In this document: in pieces, positions 7,818 to 15,541 of the stretch | Numbering within the stretch: position 1 is the stretch's first letter | Layout of the letters: each line of letters opens with the position of its first letter | Origin: Natronomonas sp. CBA1123 | Lineage (GTDB): Archaea > Halobacteriota > Halobacteria > Halobacteriales > Haloarculaceae | DNA length: 44,209 bases | NCBI RefSeq assembly: GCF_009741925.1 | Contig: NZ_WPCC01000028.1 | Location: 1 to 44,209, forward strand | Direction: 5' to 3' | Program-made: the position numbers and the translations under genes | Notes under the pieces: generated by a model | The model's input: the letters and a program-made list of their open reading frames with translations, nothing else | The model's database searches: none | What the model was told of the DNA's origin: nothing

Positions 7818-8501
7818 TCACCACTCGCTGCCGTCGGCGAGGTCGACGGCGCCGTCTCCCTTCTCGGAGGGACAGATGTCGGCCAACACGCAGTCGTCAC
7901 AGTCCGGGTTCCGGGCGGTGCAAGTCTCCCGTCCGTGACTGATGAGCAGGTGGGTGTACTCCTTCCAATCGTCCTCGGGGACGATACTCATCAAATCCTC
8001 CTCGATGTTTTCCGGGGACCGCTCCTCCGTGAGGCCGAGACGCCGCGAGATACGCTGGACGTGGGTGTCGACGACGATTCCTTCTGTGAGGTCGTGGCCG
8101 TGCTGGAGGACGACGTTGGCCGTCTTCCGACCGACGCCCGCGAGGTCGGTCAACTCCGACATCGTGTCGGGAACTTCGCCGCCGTGTTTCTCGACGATGT
8201 CGTCACACGCCGAGCGGATGTACTTCGCCTTGTTGTTGTAGTAGGTAATCGAGTTGATGTCCTCGGCGAGTTCCTCTTGCTCGGCCGCGGCGTACGCTTC
8301 CGGCCCGTCGTACTTCTCGAAGAGCTCCGCAGTGACCTTGTTGACGCGTTCGTCGGTACATTGTGCGGACAGCATCACCGCGATGAGCAACTCAAGTCGG
8401 TTCGAAAAGTCCAGTGAGATTTCGGGGTCGGGATACTGCTCGTACAGTCGGTCGAGTACCTTGACGACCTGTTCCTCGCGTGACTCCAGCGGCGTTCCCA
8501 T
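7818..8501 (-). CDS. nth: Endonuclease III (bifunctional DNA glycosylase/AP lyase)
   Basis: A 227-residue base-excision repair enzyme for oxidised pyrimidines. Seen: the helix-hairpin-helix LAGVGRKTANVV with catalytic lysine K126, the catalytic aspartate D145 in VDTHVQR, and the C-terminal [4Fe-4S] ligands C194, C201, C204 and C210 with Cx6Cx2Cx5C spacing. Length and motif order are normal for the family. It is convergent with the membrane protein ending at 7799. Nothing unusual is seen. Confidence 0.96.
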   Translation of the reverse strand: MGTPLESREEQVVKVLDRLYEQYPDPEISLDFSNRLELLIAVMLSAQCTDERVNKVTAELFEKYDGPEAYAAAEQEELAEDINSITYYNNKAKYIRSACDDIVEKHGGEVPDTMSELTDLAGVGRKTANVVLQHGHDLTEGIVVDTHVQRISRRLGLTEERSPENIEEDLMSIVPEDDWKEYTHLLISHGRETCTARNPDCDDCVLADICPSEKGDGAVDLADGSEW

Positions 8502-8611
8502 ACTCGATGGGTGGGTGGCTCCCCCTTTTCGCTGTCGGGTTGGCGACGCCGTGTGCTATCTTGTGACGCCCCTCCGATAGTTTCAATTCACTCTCCGTCC
8601 ACGGGAGAAAT

Positions 8612-9136
8612 ATGCCCGGTCCAGCCTTCCTCCGCGGCGATACGGTCGACCTCCACACGGTCGAAGAAGACGACCTGCCGTTCCTCCATCGGCTCGTCAA
8701 CGACCCACGCGTCTGGCGGTCGCTGTTCAACGCCGACCCTCAGACGATGGCCGACGAGCAGGCGTTCTACGAGAACGTCGTCACCGCCGACGGCGAGGTC
8801 CACCTGCTCATCTGTGACGACGGCGACCCCGTCGGAATCATCGGCCTCAATAGCATCGACCCGAGTTGGGGCATCGCCGAGGTCGGCTACTACGTCGACC
8901 CCGACGCCCACGGCCAGGGGTATGCGACGGCTGCAGTCGCGTTGCTCGTCGAGTACGCCTTCGACCAGCGCCGCCTCGAGAAACTGAAAGCCGATGCCTT
9001 GGCGACCAACGAGGCGAGTCAGCGCGTCCTCGAGAAGAACGGCTTCGTCGAGGAGGGTCGCTTCCGAGAACACGGGTACGTCGACGGCGAGCGCGTCGAC
9101 GTGGTCCGGTACGGGCTGCTGGCCTCGGACCGCTAG
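8612..9136 (+). CDS. GNAT family N-acetyltransferase (RimJ/RimL-like)
   Basis: A 174-residue acetyl-CoA-dependent acyltransferase. Seen: beta strands up to GIIGLNSI, then EVGYYVDPDAHGQGYATAA at about 90-108. HGQGYAT is the Q/RxxGxG/A acetyl-CoA pyrophosphate loop. The later NEASQRVLEKNGF is the typical C-terminal helix and strand of RimJ/RimL-type proteins. The substrate could be a protein N-terminus or a small amine and cannot be read from sequence. Its 3' end overlaps the convergent next gene by 4 bases. Confidence 0.9.
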   Translation: MPGPAFLRGDTVDLHTVEEDDLPFLHRLVNDPRVWRSLFNADPQTMADEQAFYENVVTADGEVHLLICDDGDPVGIIGLNSIDPSWGIAEVGYYVDPDAHGQGYATAAVALLVEYAFDQRRLEKLKADALATNEASQRVLEKNGFVEEGRFREHGYVDGERVDVVRYGLLASDR

Positions 9137-9606
9137 AACGCGGCCGACGACTCCGAGACGCTCTGTCGCCACGCCGCGCCCTCTGCGGGCGTCGTGGTTT
9201 CGGCGTCGCCGTCGGCGCTCGCCTCGAACAGCGCCGAGAGTTGCCACACTTCTCGCTCGGAGGCGTCACACTGCAGACAGACTAACGAGACCCGGTCGAG
9301 CGCCTCGATGCGGCAGTCGACGCCGGTCTGTCGCTCGACGAGTTCCCTCGCCGCCGCCGGCAGTGACCCACCCGCCTCGACGACGCCGCCGGGGGTCACC
9401 CACTCGTCGTCGCCGCTGACGGCCAAGACGCCGTCGGCACCTTCGACACGAACCCGAACCTCGGCGATGTCACCGCGACCCTCGACGGACTCGAACTCCT
9501 CGCTGTCGACTGACACCGTCGTCTGCTGTACGTCGAATCCCTCGTATCGCTCGTAGAGTGCGTCCAGATACGCGGAGACGCCGCCGGAGATATCGGGAGA
9601 ACTCAT
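9133..9606 (-). CDS. NUDIX-like domain protein with degenerate Nudix box
   Basis: A 157-residue protein with a NUDIX-type core: strands, then GGVVEAGGS at about 77-85 and AARELVERQTG at about 89-99. In active enzymes the box is GX5EX7REUXEEXGU. Here the glutamate after GG-xx-E-x-G is Gly, and the REUXEE part is RELVERQTG, with one of the metal-binding glutamates replaced and an extra residue. A C-x2-C pair (VCLQCD) follows. Catalytic competence is doubtful; a binding role is possible. I chose the start at ATG 9606 (MSSPDIS), not the upstream one at 9645. Confidence 0.72.
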   Translation of the reverse strand: MSSPDISGGVSAYLDALYERYEGFDVQQTTVSVDSEEFESVEGRGDIAEVRVRVEGADGVLAVSGDDEWVTPGGVVEAGGSLPAAARELVERQTGVDCRIEALDRVSLVCLQCDASEREVWQLSALFEASADGDAETTTPAEGAAWRQSVSESSAAF

Positions 9607-9654
9607 TGACAGGTCGAAGTTCGGGAGCCCCATAAACCCGTCCAATCCGGAACC

Positions 9655-10713
9655 TTACAGGACGCCGGTGACTGTGGCCGCCTCGATTGCGGCGTCCTCC
9701 TCGATGCCGTCACCCAAGATGGTGTAGCGGTCCCGAATCTCGTGGGCCGTCGTCATCGCCTCGATGAACTGCTCGGGGTCGATGCCGAGGTCCTCGGCGG
9801 TCGTCGGCGCGTCGATGCCGGCCAGCGCATCGTGGACGCGGTGCCACTCCCCGCTTTCGCCGCTGTGGAGGTACTCCGTGACGATGGAGGCGACGCCGAC
9901 CTGGTGGCCGTGCAACGCCGCACCGGGTGCGATTCGGTCCAACTGGTGGGAGATGAGGTGTTCGGCACCCGAGGCGGGACGAGAGGAACCCGCAATCGAC
10001 ATTGCCACGCCCGAGGACACGAGCGCCTTCACGACGACCCACGCCGACTCCTCTAAACCGCGTTTGATAGAGCTCGATTGCTCGACGAGCATCTCGGCGG
10101 TCATCTGTGAGAGCGCGCCGGCGTACTCGCTGTACTCGACGTTCTTCAGCCGGTGGGCTAACTGCCAGTCCTTCACCGCCGTGTAGTTTGAGATGATGTC
10201 GGCACAGCCGGCGGTCGTCAGCCGCCACGGCGCTTCGGCGATGAGTTCCGTGTCGGCGATGACCGCAAGCGGCGGGTCGGCGGCGACGGAGTGGCGGCTG
10301 TCGCCGTCCGGCACCGACCCCCGCCCGGAGACGATGCCGTCGTGGCTGGCCGCCGTCGGTACCGAGACGAACCCACAGCCGCGCTCGTCGGCCGCCATCT
10401 TCGCGATGTCGATGGGTTTGCCACCGCCCAAGCCGATGAGAAAGCCGGCATCGACCGCTTCGGCCGTCTCCAAGACATCCTCGACTGCGGAGAAGGTGGC
10501 TTCCTCGACGATAGCAATCGCGGGGTCGAAGCCGGCGGCCTCGAAGGCCTCGACGAGACGGTCAGCGGCCAACTCCTCCGGCGTCGGCGAGGTGACGATG
10601 AGCGGCCGCCCGGTGAGATACAACTCGTCGATGACCTCGACGGCGCTGTCGAGGACGCCGTGACCGACGACGACGCTTCGCGGCAGGCGAATCCACGACG
10701 ACTTCTCGAACAT
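9655..10713 (-). CDS. egsA: sn-Glycerol-1-phosphate dehydrogenase
   Basis: A 352-residue enzyme that reduces dihydroxyacetone phosphate to sn-glycerol-1-phosphate, the step that sets archaeal membrane lipid stereochemistry. Seen: the NAD(P)-binding glycine loop GLGGGKPIDIAK, VPTAASHDGIVSGR, and the zinc-binding region with histidines in GAEHLISHQLD and ALHGHQVGV. ATG 10713 (MFEKSSW) gives the family's normal length; the open frame continuing to 11100 is a shadow of the epimerase gene. It lies 37 bases downstream of the epimerase on the same strand and may be co-transcribed. Confidence 0.95.
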   Translation of the reverse strand: MFEKSSWIRLPRSVVVGHGVLDSAVEVIDELYLTGRPLIVTSPTPEELAADRLVEAFEAAGFDPAIAIVEEATFSAVEDVLETAEAVDAGFLIGLGGGKPIDIAKMAADERGCGFVSVPTAASHDGIVSGRGSVPDGDSRHSVAADPPLAVIADTELIAEAPWRLTTAGCADIISNYTAVKDWQLAHRLKNVEYSEYAGALSQMTAEMLVEQSSSIKRGLEESAWVVVKALVSSGVAMSIAGSSRPASGAEHLISHQLDRIAPGAALHGHQVGVASIVTEYLHSGESGEWHRVHDALAGIDAPTTAEDLGIDPEQFIEAMTTAHEIRDRYTILGDGIEEDAAIEAATVTGVL

Positions 10714-10750
10714 AGCGGACGTGTGCGAGGACAGGTGAAAACCGTTCCCC

Positions 10751-11752
10751 CTACTGGACCGTCTCCAGTACGTCGAGTAAGCGCGCTTCGGTCTCGCGGT
10801 CCGGGCCGTTGTCCCGGCCCGTCCGCTCGGAGTTGCGGTAGTCCTCAACTGTCTCCGCCAACGCCGTCTCGTGGGGCGTCGACTCCCAGCCCAAAGACCG
10901 GAGTTTGCTCGTCTCCAGCAGATGGGGGTATCCCCGGTAGATGGGGAAGTCGTCCAGCGACAGTCCGACCGCGCCGAGTTCCCGCTCGCTCGCATGGACC
11001 GTCTCGACATCGGTGTCGCAGGCGTCGGCGAGTAACTCGACCCACTCGCCGAGGACGGGCGCGTGGCCGTCGCCGACGTTGTACGCCTCGCCGGCCGCAC
11101 CCTCCTCGGCGACGGTTCGGAGTGCCGAGGCTACGTCCTGCACGTAGACGAGGTGCCAGAGGTTCGTCCCGTCGCCGGGGACGACGATGCGGTCGTGGTT
11201 CTCGACGCGGTCTATCCAGTAGTTGAACCGCTCGGTGTAGTCGTAGGGGCCGTAGACGACCGGCGGCCGGACGGCCATGGCGTTGACACCACGGTCGGCG
11301 GCGGCGAACACCGCGCGGTCGCCCTCTGCCTTCCGGGGGCCGTAGGAGTCCATCGAGTCGTCGACCGCCTGCTCGGTCGAGCAGTCACACAGCGCCGTTT
11401 CCCCCCCCCCCTCGCGTTTCGGAATCCGCTCGTCGCCGTAGGCCGCCCCCGAGGAGATGTAGACGTAGGCGTCGACGTCGCTGAAGATGTCGGTCGCCGT
11501 GTGGACGTCGCGTGGGTAGTAGGCGACGCAGTCGACGACCACGTCGGGGTCGATGTCGAGTCCCGCCCGGCGGAGTTCCGCCTCGTTGGTCCGGTCGCCG
11601 GAGACGTGAGCCACGCGGTCGTCGCCGGCGAAGGGGTTGTCGTGATTGCCGCGGTTGAAAATCGTCACGTCGTAGCCCGCATCGAGGAACTCCTCGACGG
11701 TGTGTCGGCCGATGAATCGCGTACCGCCGATGACGAGTGCGTGGTCGGACAT
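10751..11752 (-). CDS. NAD-dependent epimerase/dehydratase (extended SDR)
   Basis: A 333-residue extended short-chain dehydrogenase/reductase. Seen: N-terminal NAD-binding GGTRFIGR, acidic/aromatic strands, and SYGPRKAEGDR, which contains the catalytic YxxxK pair. VRPPVVYGPYDY and LVYVQDVASA are typical of nucleotide-sugar epimerases and related reductases. The substrate is not determinable. An 11-base G run (coding strand) at 11401-11411 encodes EGGGE in a loop before the catalytic Tyr; it is a slippage-prone site. Confidence 0.88.
   Translation of the reverse strand: MSDHALVIGGTRFIGRHTVEEFLDAGYDVTIFNRGNHDNPFAGDDRVAHVSGDRTNEAELRRAGLDIDPDVVVDCVAYYPRDVHTATDIFSDVDAYVYISSGAAYGDERIPKREGGGETALCDCSTEQAVDDSMDSYGPRKAEGDRAVFAAADRGVNAMAVRPPVVYGPYDYTERFNYWIDRVENHDRIVVPGDGTNLWHLVYVQDVASALRTVAEEGAAGEAYNVGDGHAPVLGEWVELLADACDTDVETVHASERELGAVGLSLDDFPIYRGYPHLLETSKLRSLGWESTPHETALAETVEDYRNSERTGRDNGPDRETEARLLDVLETVQ
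11401..11411. repeat. C11/G11 homopolymer inside the epimerase gene
   Basis: Eleven consecutive C residues on the plus strand, read as G11 by the minus-strand epimerase gene. It encodes three consecutive Gly codons flanked by Glu codons. One-base changes here would truncate the protein, so this is either a phase-variable site or a place where the consensus may be wrong. Confidence 0.8.
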
Positions 11753-11816
11753 ACCTGTCGCTGGGGGCGCGACGCGAAAAAGGGTGTGGACAGCACGCCA
11801 AACGCCGACGTACCGC

Positions 11817-14800
11817 CTACAGCGAGACGCCAATCGCGACGACGTTCTCCGCCGGCGCGAACGTCGCAGAGAGGTCCTCCTCGTCGACCGTCGCCAGCAC
11901 CTCGGCGGGGCCGACCTCGTAGGCGTTGGTTTCCTGTGGGCTGTCGGGCGATTCGATGAAGTAGGAGAACGTCTTCGAGTCGCCATCACCGGACGGCAGG
12001 TCGTCGGTGTTGAAGGTGCCAAAGGAGACGACGCCGTCGCCGTCTTTCTTGCCGTCACCGAGCGATTCGAGCAGTTCCCACTCCGGCGGGAACGAATCCC
12101 GAATCTCGACGGTATCGGCATCGGTGTCGACCGACTCGAGGGTCACCTCGACGCGATTGGCGCGTCCGCCGGGCGTCGCCGACGCATCCACGTTACGGCT
12201 CCCGGACGCGGCGAGAGCCGCACCGACGCCGCCAGGGTCGACGCTCCAGTCGTCGACGCGACCGTACTCGCGTTTCGTCTCGCCAGTCTACGAATCTGCT
12301 TGAACCCGAGCGCCGAGGTGAACACGACGTTCCCGAGGAAGGTCAGCGTGTAGTTCTGCAGGCCGAAGGGATGGAGGTTCGCCTGCGTCGCCGGCGGGAG
12401 CAGCGAGGAGATGTAGTGGATGCCGCGACCGCTGTCGGTGCTCTCGGTGACCGAGCCGGTCGCCACCAGCCCGTTAGTGCGCGCTGCCACCGAAGCGATA
12501 CCCTCGTTGGCCGCCGAGAGGAACGCCGACTCGTCGACGAGGTCCATCGGTGCCGAGCCGCTGACCTGATAGCCGAGCGGCTGGACCTTCCAGAGTTGGT
12601 TCTGGATGGGTCGGACGCTGTCGTCGAACAGCGGATGGTCGAGGTTCTTGTCGGTGTACCGGGCCACGTCGAGGAACTGCCGCTGGACGTTCGACTCGCC
12701 GATGGCGGACCCATCGAACAGTTCGTTGTCGAGTTCCGGCAGGACGTAGGTGCCCGTGTCGGTGACGACGAGATTGCCACCCGAATCAACGAAGTCGTCG
12801 AGAGCATCGGTGTAGTCGTCGTCGGTTACGCCCTCCGTAATTTCGACGTTCGCGTTGACGTTCTTCGAGACGCCCTCGGAGATGCGCTCGGTCGGCGAGA
12901 CGTAGTCGTGGATGAGGACCGCGTGCTCGTACTCATCGAGGGCACCCTGTTTTACGTCCTCGACGGTGACCGGGTCGACGGTACCATCGTCGATGAACGT
13001 CCGCAGGGTTCCGCGCTTCTCGGCGGACTGGTAGTCCTCGAAGAACTGGAACGGCGTCACGTCGTAGGCGGTCTGTTCGTACCCCTCGTTGCCCCAGCTG
13101 TCGACACTCGATGGGTCGGGGTTGCTCTGGGCAGCCAGCGTCCACCGCTGCATCTCGACGAGTTGGCCGGCTTCCTGGTAGTTGGCGATGCTGAGCGTCC
13201 ACGTGCCAGGGTCGGGGTCGCTGACGGTGAACTCCGGTAAGCCACAGCACTTGCCGCCGACTCGCTCCTCGGTGACGCCCTCGAACTCGTACACCGTCTC
13301 GCCGGACGGCGAGCGGAGTTCGAGGTCCGCGATGACGTCCTGTCCGTGGAGGTGGACCCCCATGCTGTTGAGGTCGGTCTCCGTCACGTCGAAGGTCAAC
13401 TCGGTGCGGTCGGCCGCGAGTTCGGTCTCCTCGGTCGTCTCGTAGAACTGGGTATCGGGGTCGAAACTGAGTTGGCTCTCCGTCCGTCGCAGGGCGTCGT
13501 CAGCGCTTCCGGGGTCGCCAGTCGTGATGTAGGCGACCGAATCGCCGCCGGTCTCGGTTTCGGTGCTGAACTGCTCGTCGGTCGTCGGCGTGTCGGTGTT
13601 GTTGACCGCGAACTGCGTGATGGTTCGGATGGCTGCTCGGTAGCCTGTGACCTCCATCTCGAACAGCTCGGGGTTGTAGACGTTACCGCCGAGCATATGG
13701 TTGAACGACATCTCGAAGTCCAGCGTCGTCATGTCCAGCCCGATGGGTTCGGGGTGGGCCATCCAGTCGAGGAACGCCCCCGAAACCGTGTAGCCGATGG
13801 TGTCGTAGATGGTGGCGTAGTCGAAGGCACTCTCCGGGACGACGCCGAACAACACCGGCGAGAACTGCTGGTCGCCGACGAGGTCGACGCGGGCCTGCCC
13901 GACGGTCTCCCAAGTGTCGAGGGCCTCAGCCAGCGTGTCGTTGATGTTGAGGCACATCTCGTAGACCTCGTGCAGTTCGCGGGTGTTGAACTGGTCTTGG
14001 CTGATGAGCCCCAACACGAAGTTGTTGAACACGGGGCCACCGTGGAGGTCCGCGCCGTAGTTGAGGTTCTGGTAGTCCTGGAAGTAGTCGACGAGCGCCT
14101 TCGCGTCGGGCACCTTCTCGTTGACGAACGACGGCTCCTCGCCGGTGTAGTTGGCCGGGGGTGCCGGGAAGTGTGCGGGGTTGATGTAACCGACTGCCGG
14201 GTACTGTCGATTCGTGTCGAACACCTCGGCGTTGCCGCGTTCGTACAGCGGTGCGGCCGGAGCCCGTGGAAGCCCCGTCCCGGGACCGCCGACCTGCCAT
14301 CCGGAGTCGTACTGCGGGTTCCGGACCGCCCAGCCGTCCGGGTTGGTGAAGCCGATGATGACGACCACATCGTCGAGTAGCGGTTCGAGTTTCGCGTCGC
14401 TTCCGGGCACGTCCGGCTCGGAGCCGCGGGCGGCGTTCTCCAACACCCGAGCGCCGGTCTCGCGGCCGGCCATCTCCAGCCCGTGCAGCGAACACGAGAA
14501 GAACACCTTCTCTTTGTCCTCGAAGTCCGTCGTCGAATCGAAGTTCGTCAACTCGACGACGTACATCCCCTTCGGGTCCAGGCGGTCGGTGACGTTGTTG
14601 GTGTGGCCCGGCGACTGGCCGACGCGTTTCACGCGGATACGGTCGGGATAGCGCTCTTCGAGCACGTCGAGGCCGTCCTTCAGCTGCTCGAAACCGATGT
14701 AGTCGACCGACCGTCGCGGTTCCGGGAACACCCCCGCCGGATAGTAGCCGATTCGCCAGAAGGGATTCGACCCCGGCGCGAACTGGAACTCGGAGGCTGA

Positions 14801-15133
14801 CGGCAACTCCGCGAGGGTCGAGGCCTGCGTCGTCGTCAACTGGGCGTAGCCAGCGGGTTCGGGCGACGTAATGGTCTCGGTTTCGACATCGGAATCGAGG
14901 AGTCCCTCCATCGCCGTCGGGCCGCTCGCATCCGAGAACCGAACCAGCGTCGGTACCTCGTAGTCTTCGGGAGTGTGATTCAGTACGTACTGATACTCCG
15001 TCGAGAACGCCGAGGCGCTTGCGTCGGCCGTCGCGTTCCCCGGAAGCGTCAGGGCGGCACCGGTCGCCGCCGACAGCTGCATGAATCGCCGGCGCGACAC
15101 CGGCGAACCGTCGAATGGGTCGTCGTTGCTCAT
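11817..15133 (-). pseudogene. Large Tat-exported M14 zinc carboxypeptidase, frameshifted near its C-terminus
   Basis: Reading starts at ATG 15133 (twin-arginine SRRRFMQL at 13-20) and gives an M14-type metallocarboxypeptidase. Seen: zinc-binding H-x2-E in SLHGLEMAGRE, NPDGW, NRQYP and a later DLHGG. After it come a beta-sandwich domain resembling a pre-peptidase C-terminal domain (ELTFDVTETD onwards) and a glutamine-amidotransferase-like domain. After FKQIRRLA at about 12285 the frame is lost. The continuation ETKREYGRVDDW...GSRNVDASATPGG is clean in the -1 frame down to the stop at 11817. A single missing G (GCGGAG to GCGAG) at about 12281-12284 explains it; corrected length is about 1105 residues. 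A sequence error is as likely as true decay. Confidence 0.82.
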
Positions 15134-15146
15134 GTGTGACTCACAC
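15134..15146. promoter_or_regulatory. Palindrome abutting the M14 peptidase start codon
   Basis: GTGTGA-C-TCACAC is a perfect 6-base inverted repeat around one central base, immediately upstream of ATG 15133. It could be an operator or an RNA hairpin hiding the start. No protein partner is identifiable. Confidence 0.35.
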
Positions 15147-15195
15147 GACCAGACCCACTATCACTTACAAAACGTTGTGACAAACCTATCCAAAC

Positions 15196-15541
15196 AAACC
15201 CACTTTTTGCACGAGAACGCGGGTCGCGCGCCGGACGGCGCGCGACACCGGTTCTCGGCAAAAACGTGGGGAAAAATAGCGCGTACTCCTTCTGCTCGCT
15301 TCGCTCGCGTCAGTCCGTGCGCGCTACCGATGCCTCACGCCTCCGGCGTTCGGCATCGGAGAAACGCCTCGCTTCGCTCGGCGTATACTACCATTAGCTG
15401 TACGTCCAGCATCCGCGAGCGCCGAAGGCGCGAGCGGTTCGCCGGACGCGACCGTAGGGAGCGTCCGGGTCGTTTTTCCCCACGTTTTTGCGAGGAGCGG
15501 TTCGCGCTCCGCGCGAACCCGACGAAGTAAAAAGTGGGTTT
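15196..15541. repeat. 346-bp hairpin-rich foldback element with 13-bp terminal inverted repeats
   Basis: This fills most of the 407-base gap between gltB and the M14 peptidase; no gene is seen in it. The ends are perfect 13-bp inverted repeats (AAACCCACTTTTT at 15196-15208; its complement at 15529-15541). A second perfect 19-bp inverted pair lies inside (15258-15276 and 15473-15491). Individual hairpins include 15212-15257 (10-bp GTCGCGCGCC stem plus an outer 7-bp stem), 15327-15359 (8-bp CCGATGCC), 15442-15468 (8-bp CCGGACGC) and 15499-15519 (8-bp GGTTCGCG). The right terminus supplies the gltB stop codon. It is probably a MITE-like or REP-like element, or a structured RNA; no target-site duplication is obvious. 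Confidence 0.7.

Noticed and set aside
9655-11100. 481-residue version of glycerol-1-phosphate dehydrogenase
   Set aside because: The first 129 residues are Arg/Ser/Pro-rich and overlap the epimerase; ATG 10713 gives the normal family length.
11817-12191. Independent 124-residue gene downstream of the M14 peptidase
   Set aside because: Its sequence continues the peptidase's C-terminal domain in the -1 frame across 12281-12284, so it is the tail of the frameshifted gene.
15196-15541. Coding genes inside the foldback element
   Set aside because: The short frames present have no start signals, and the region is dominated by inverted repeats.
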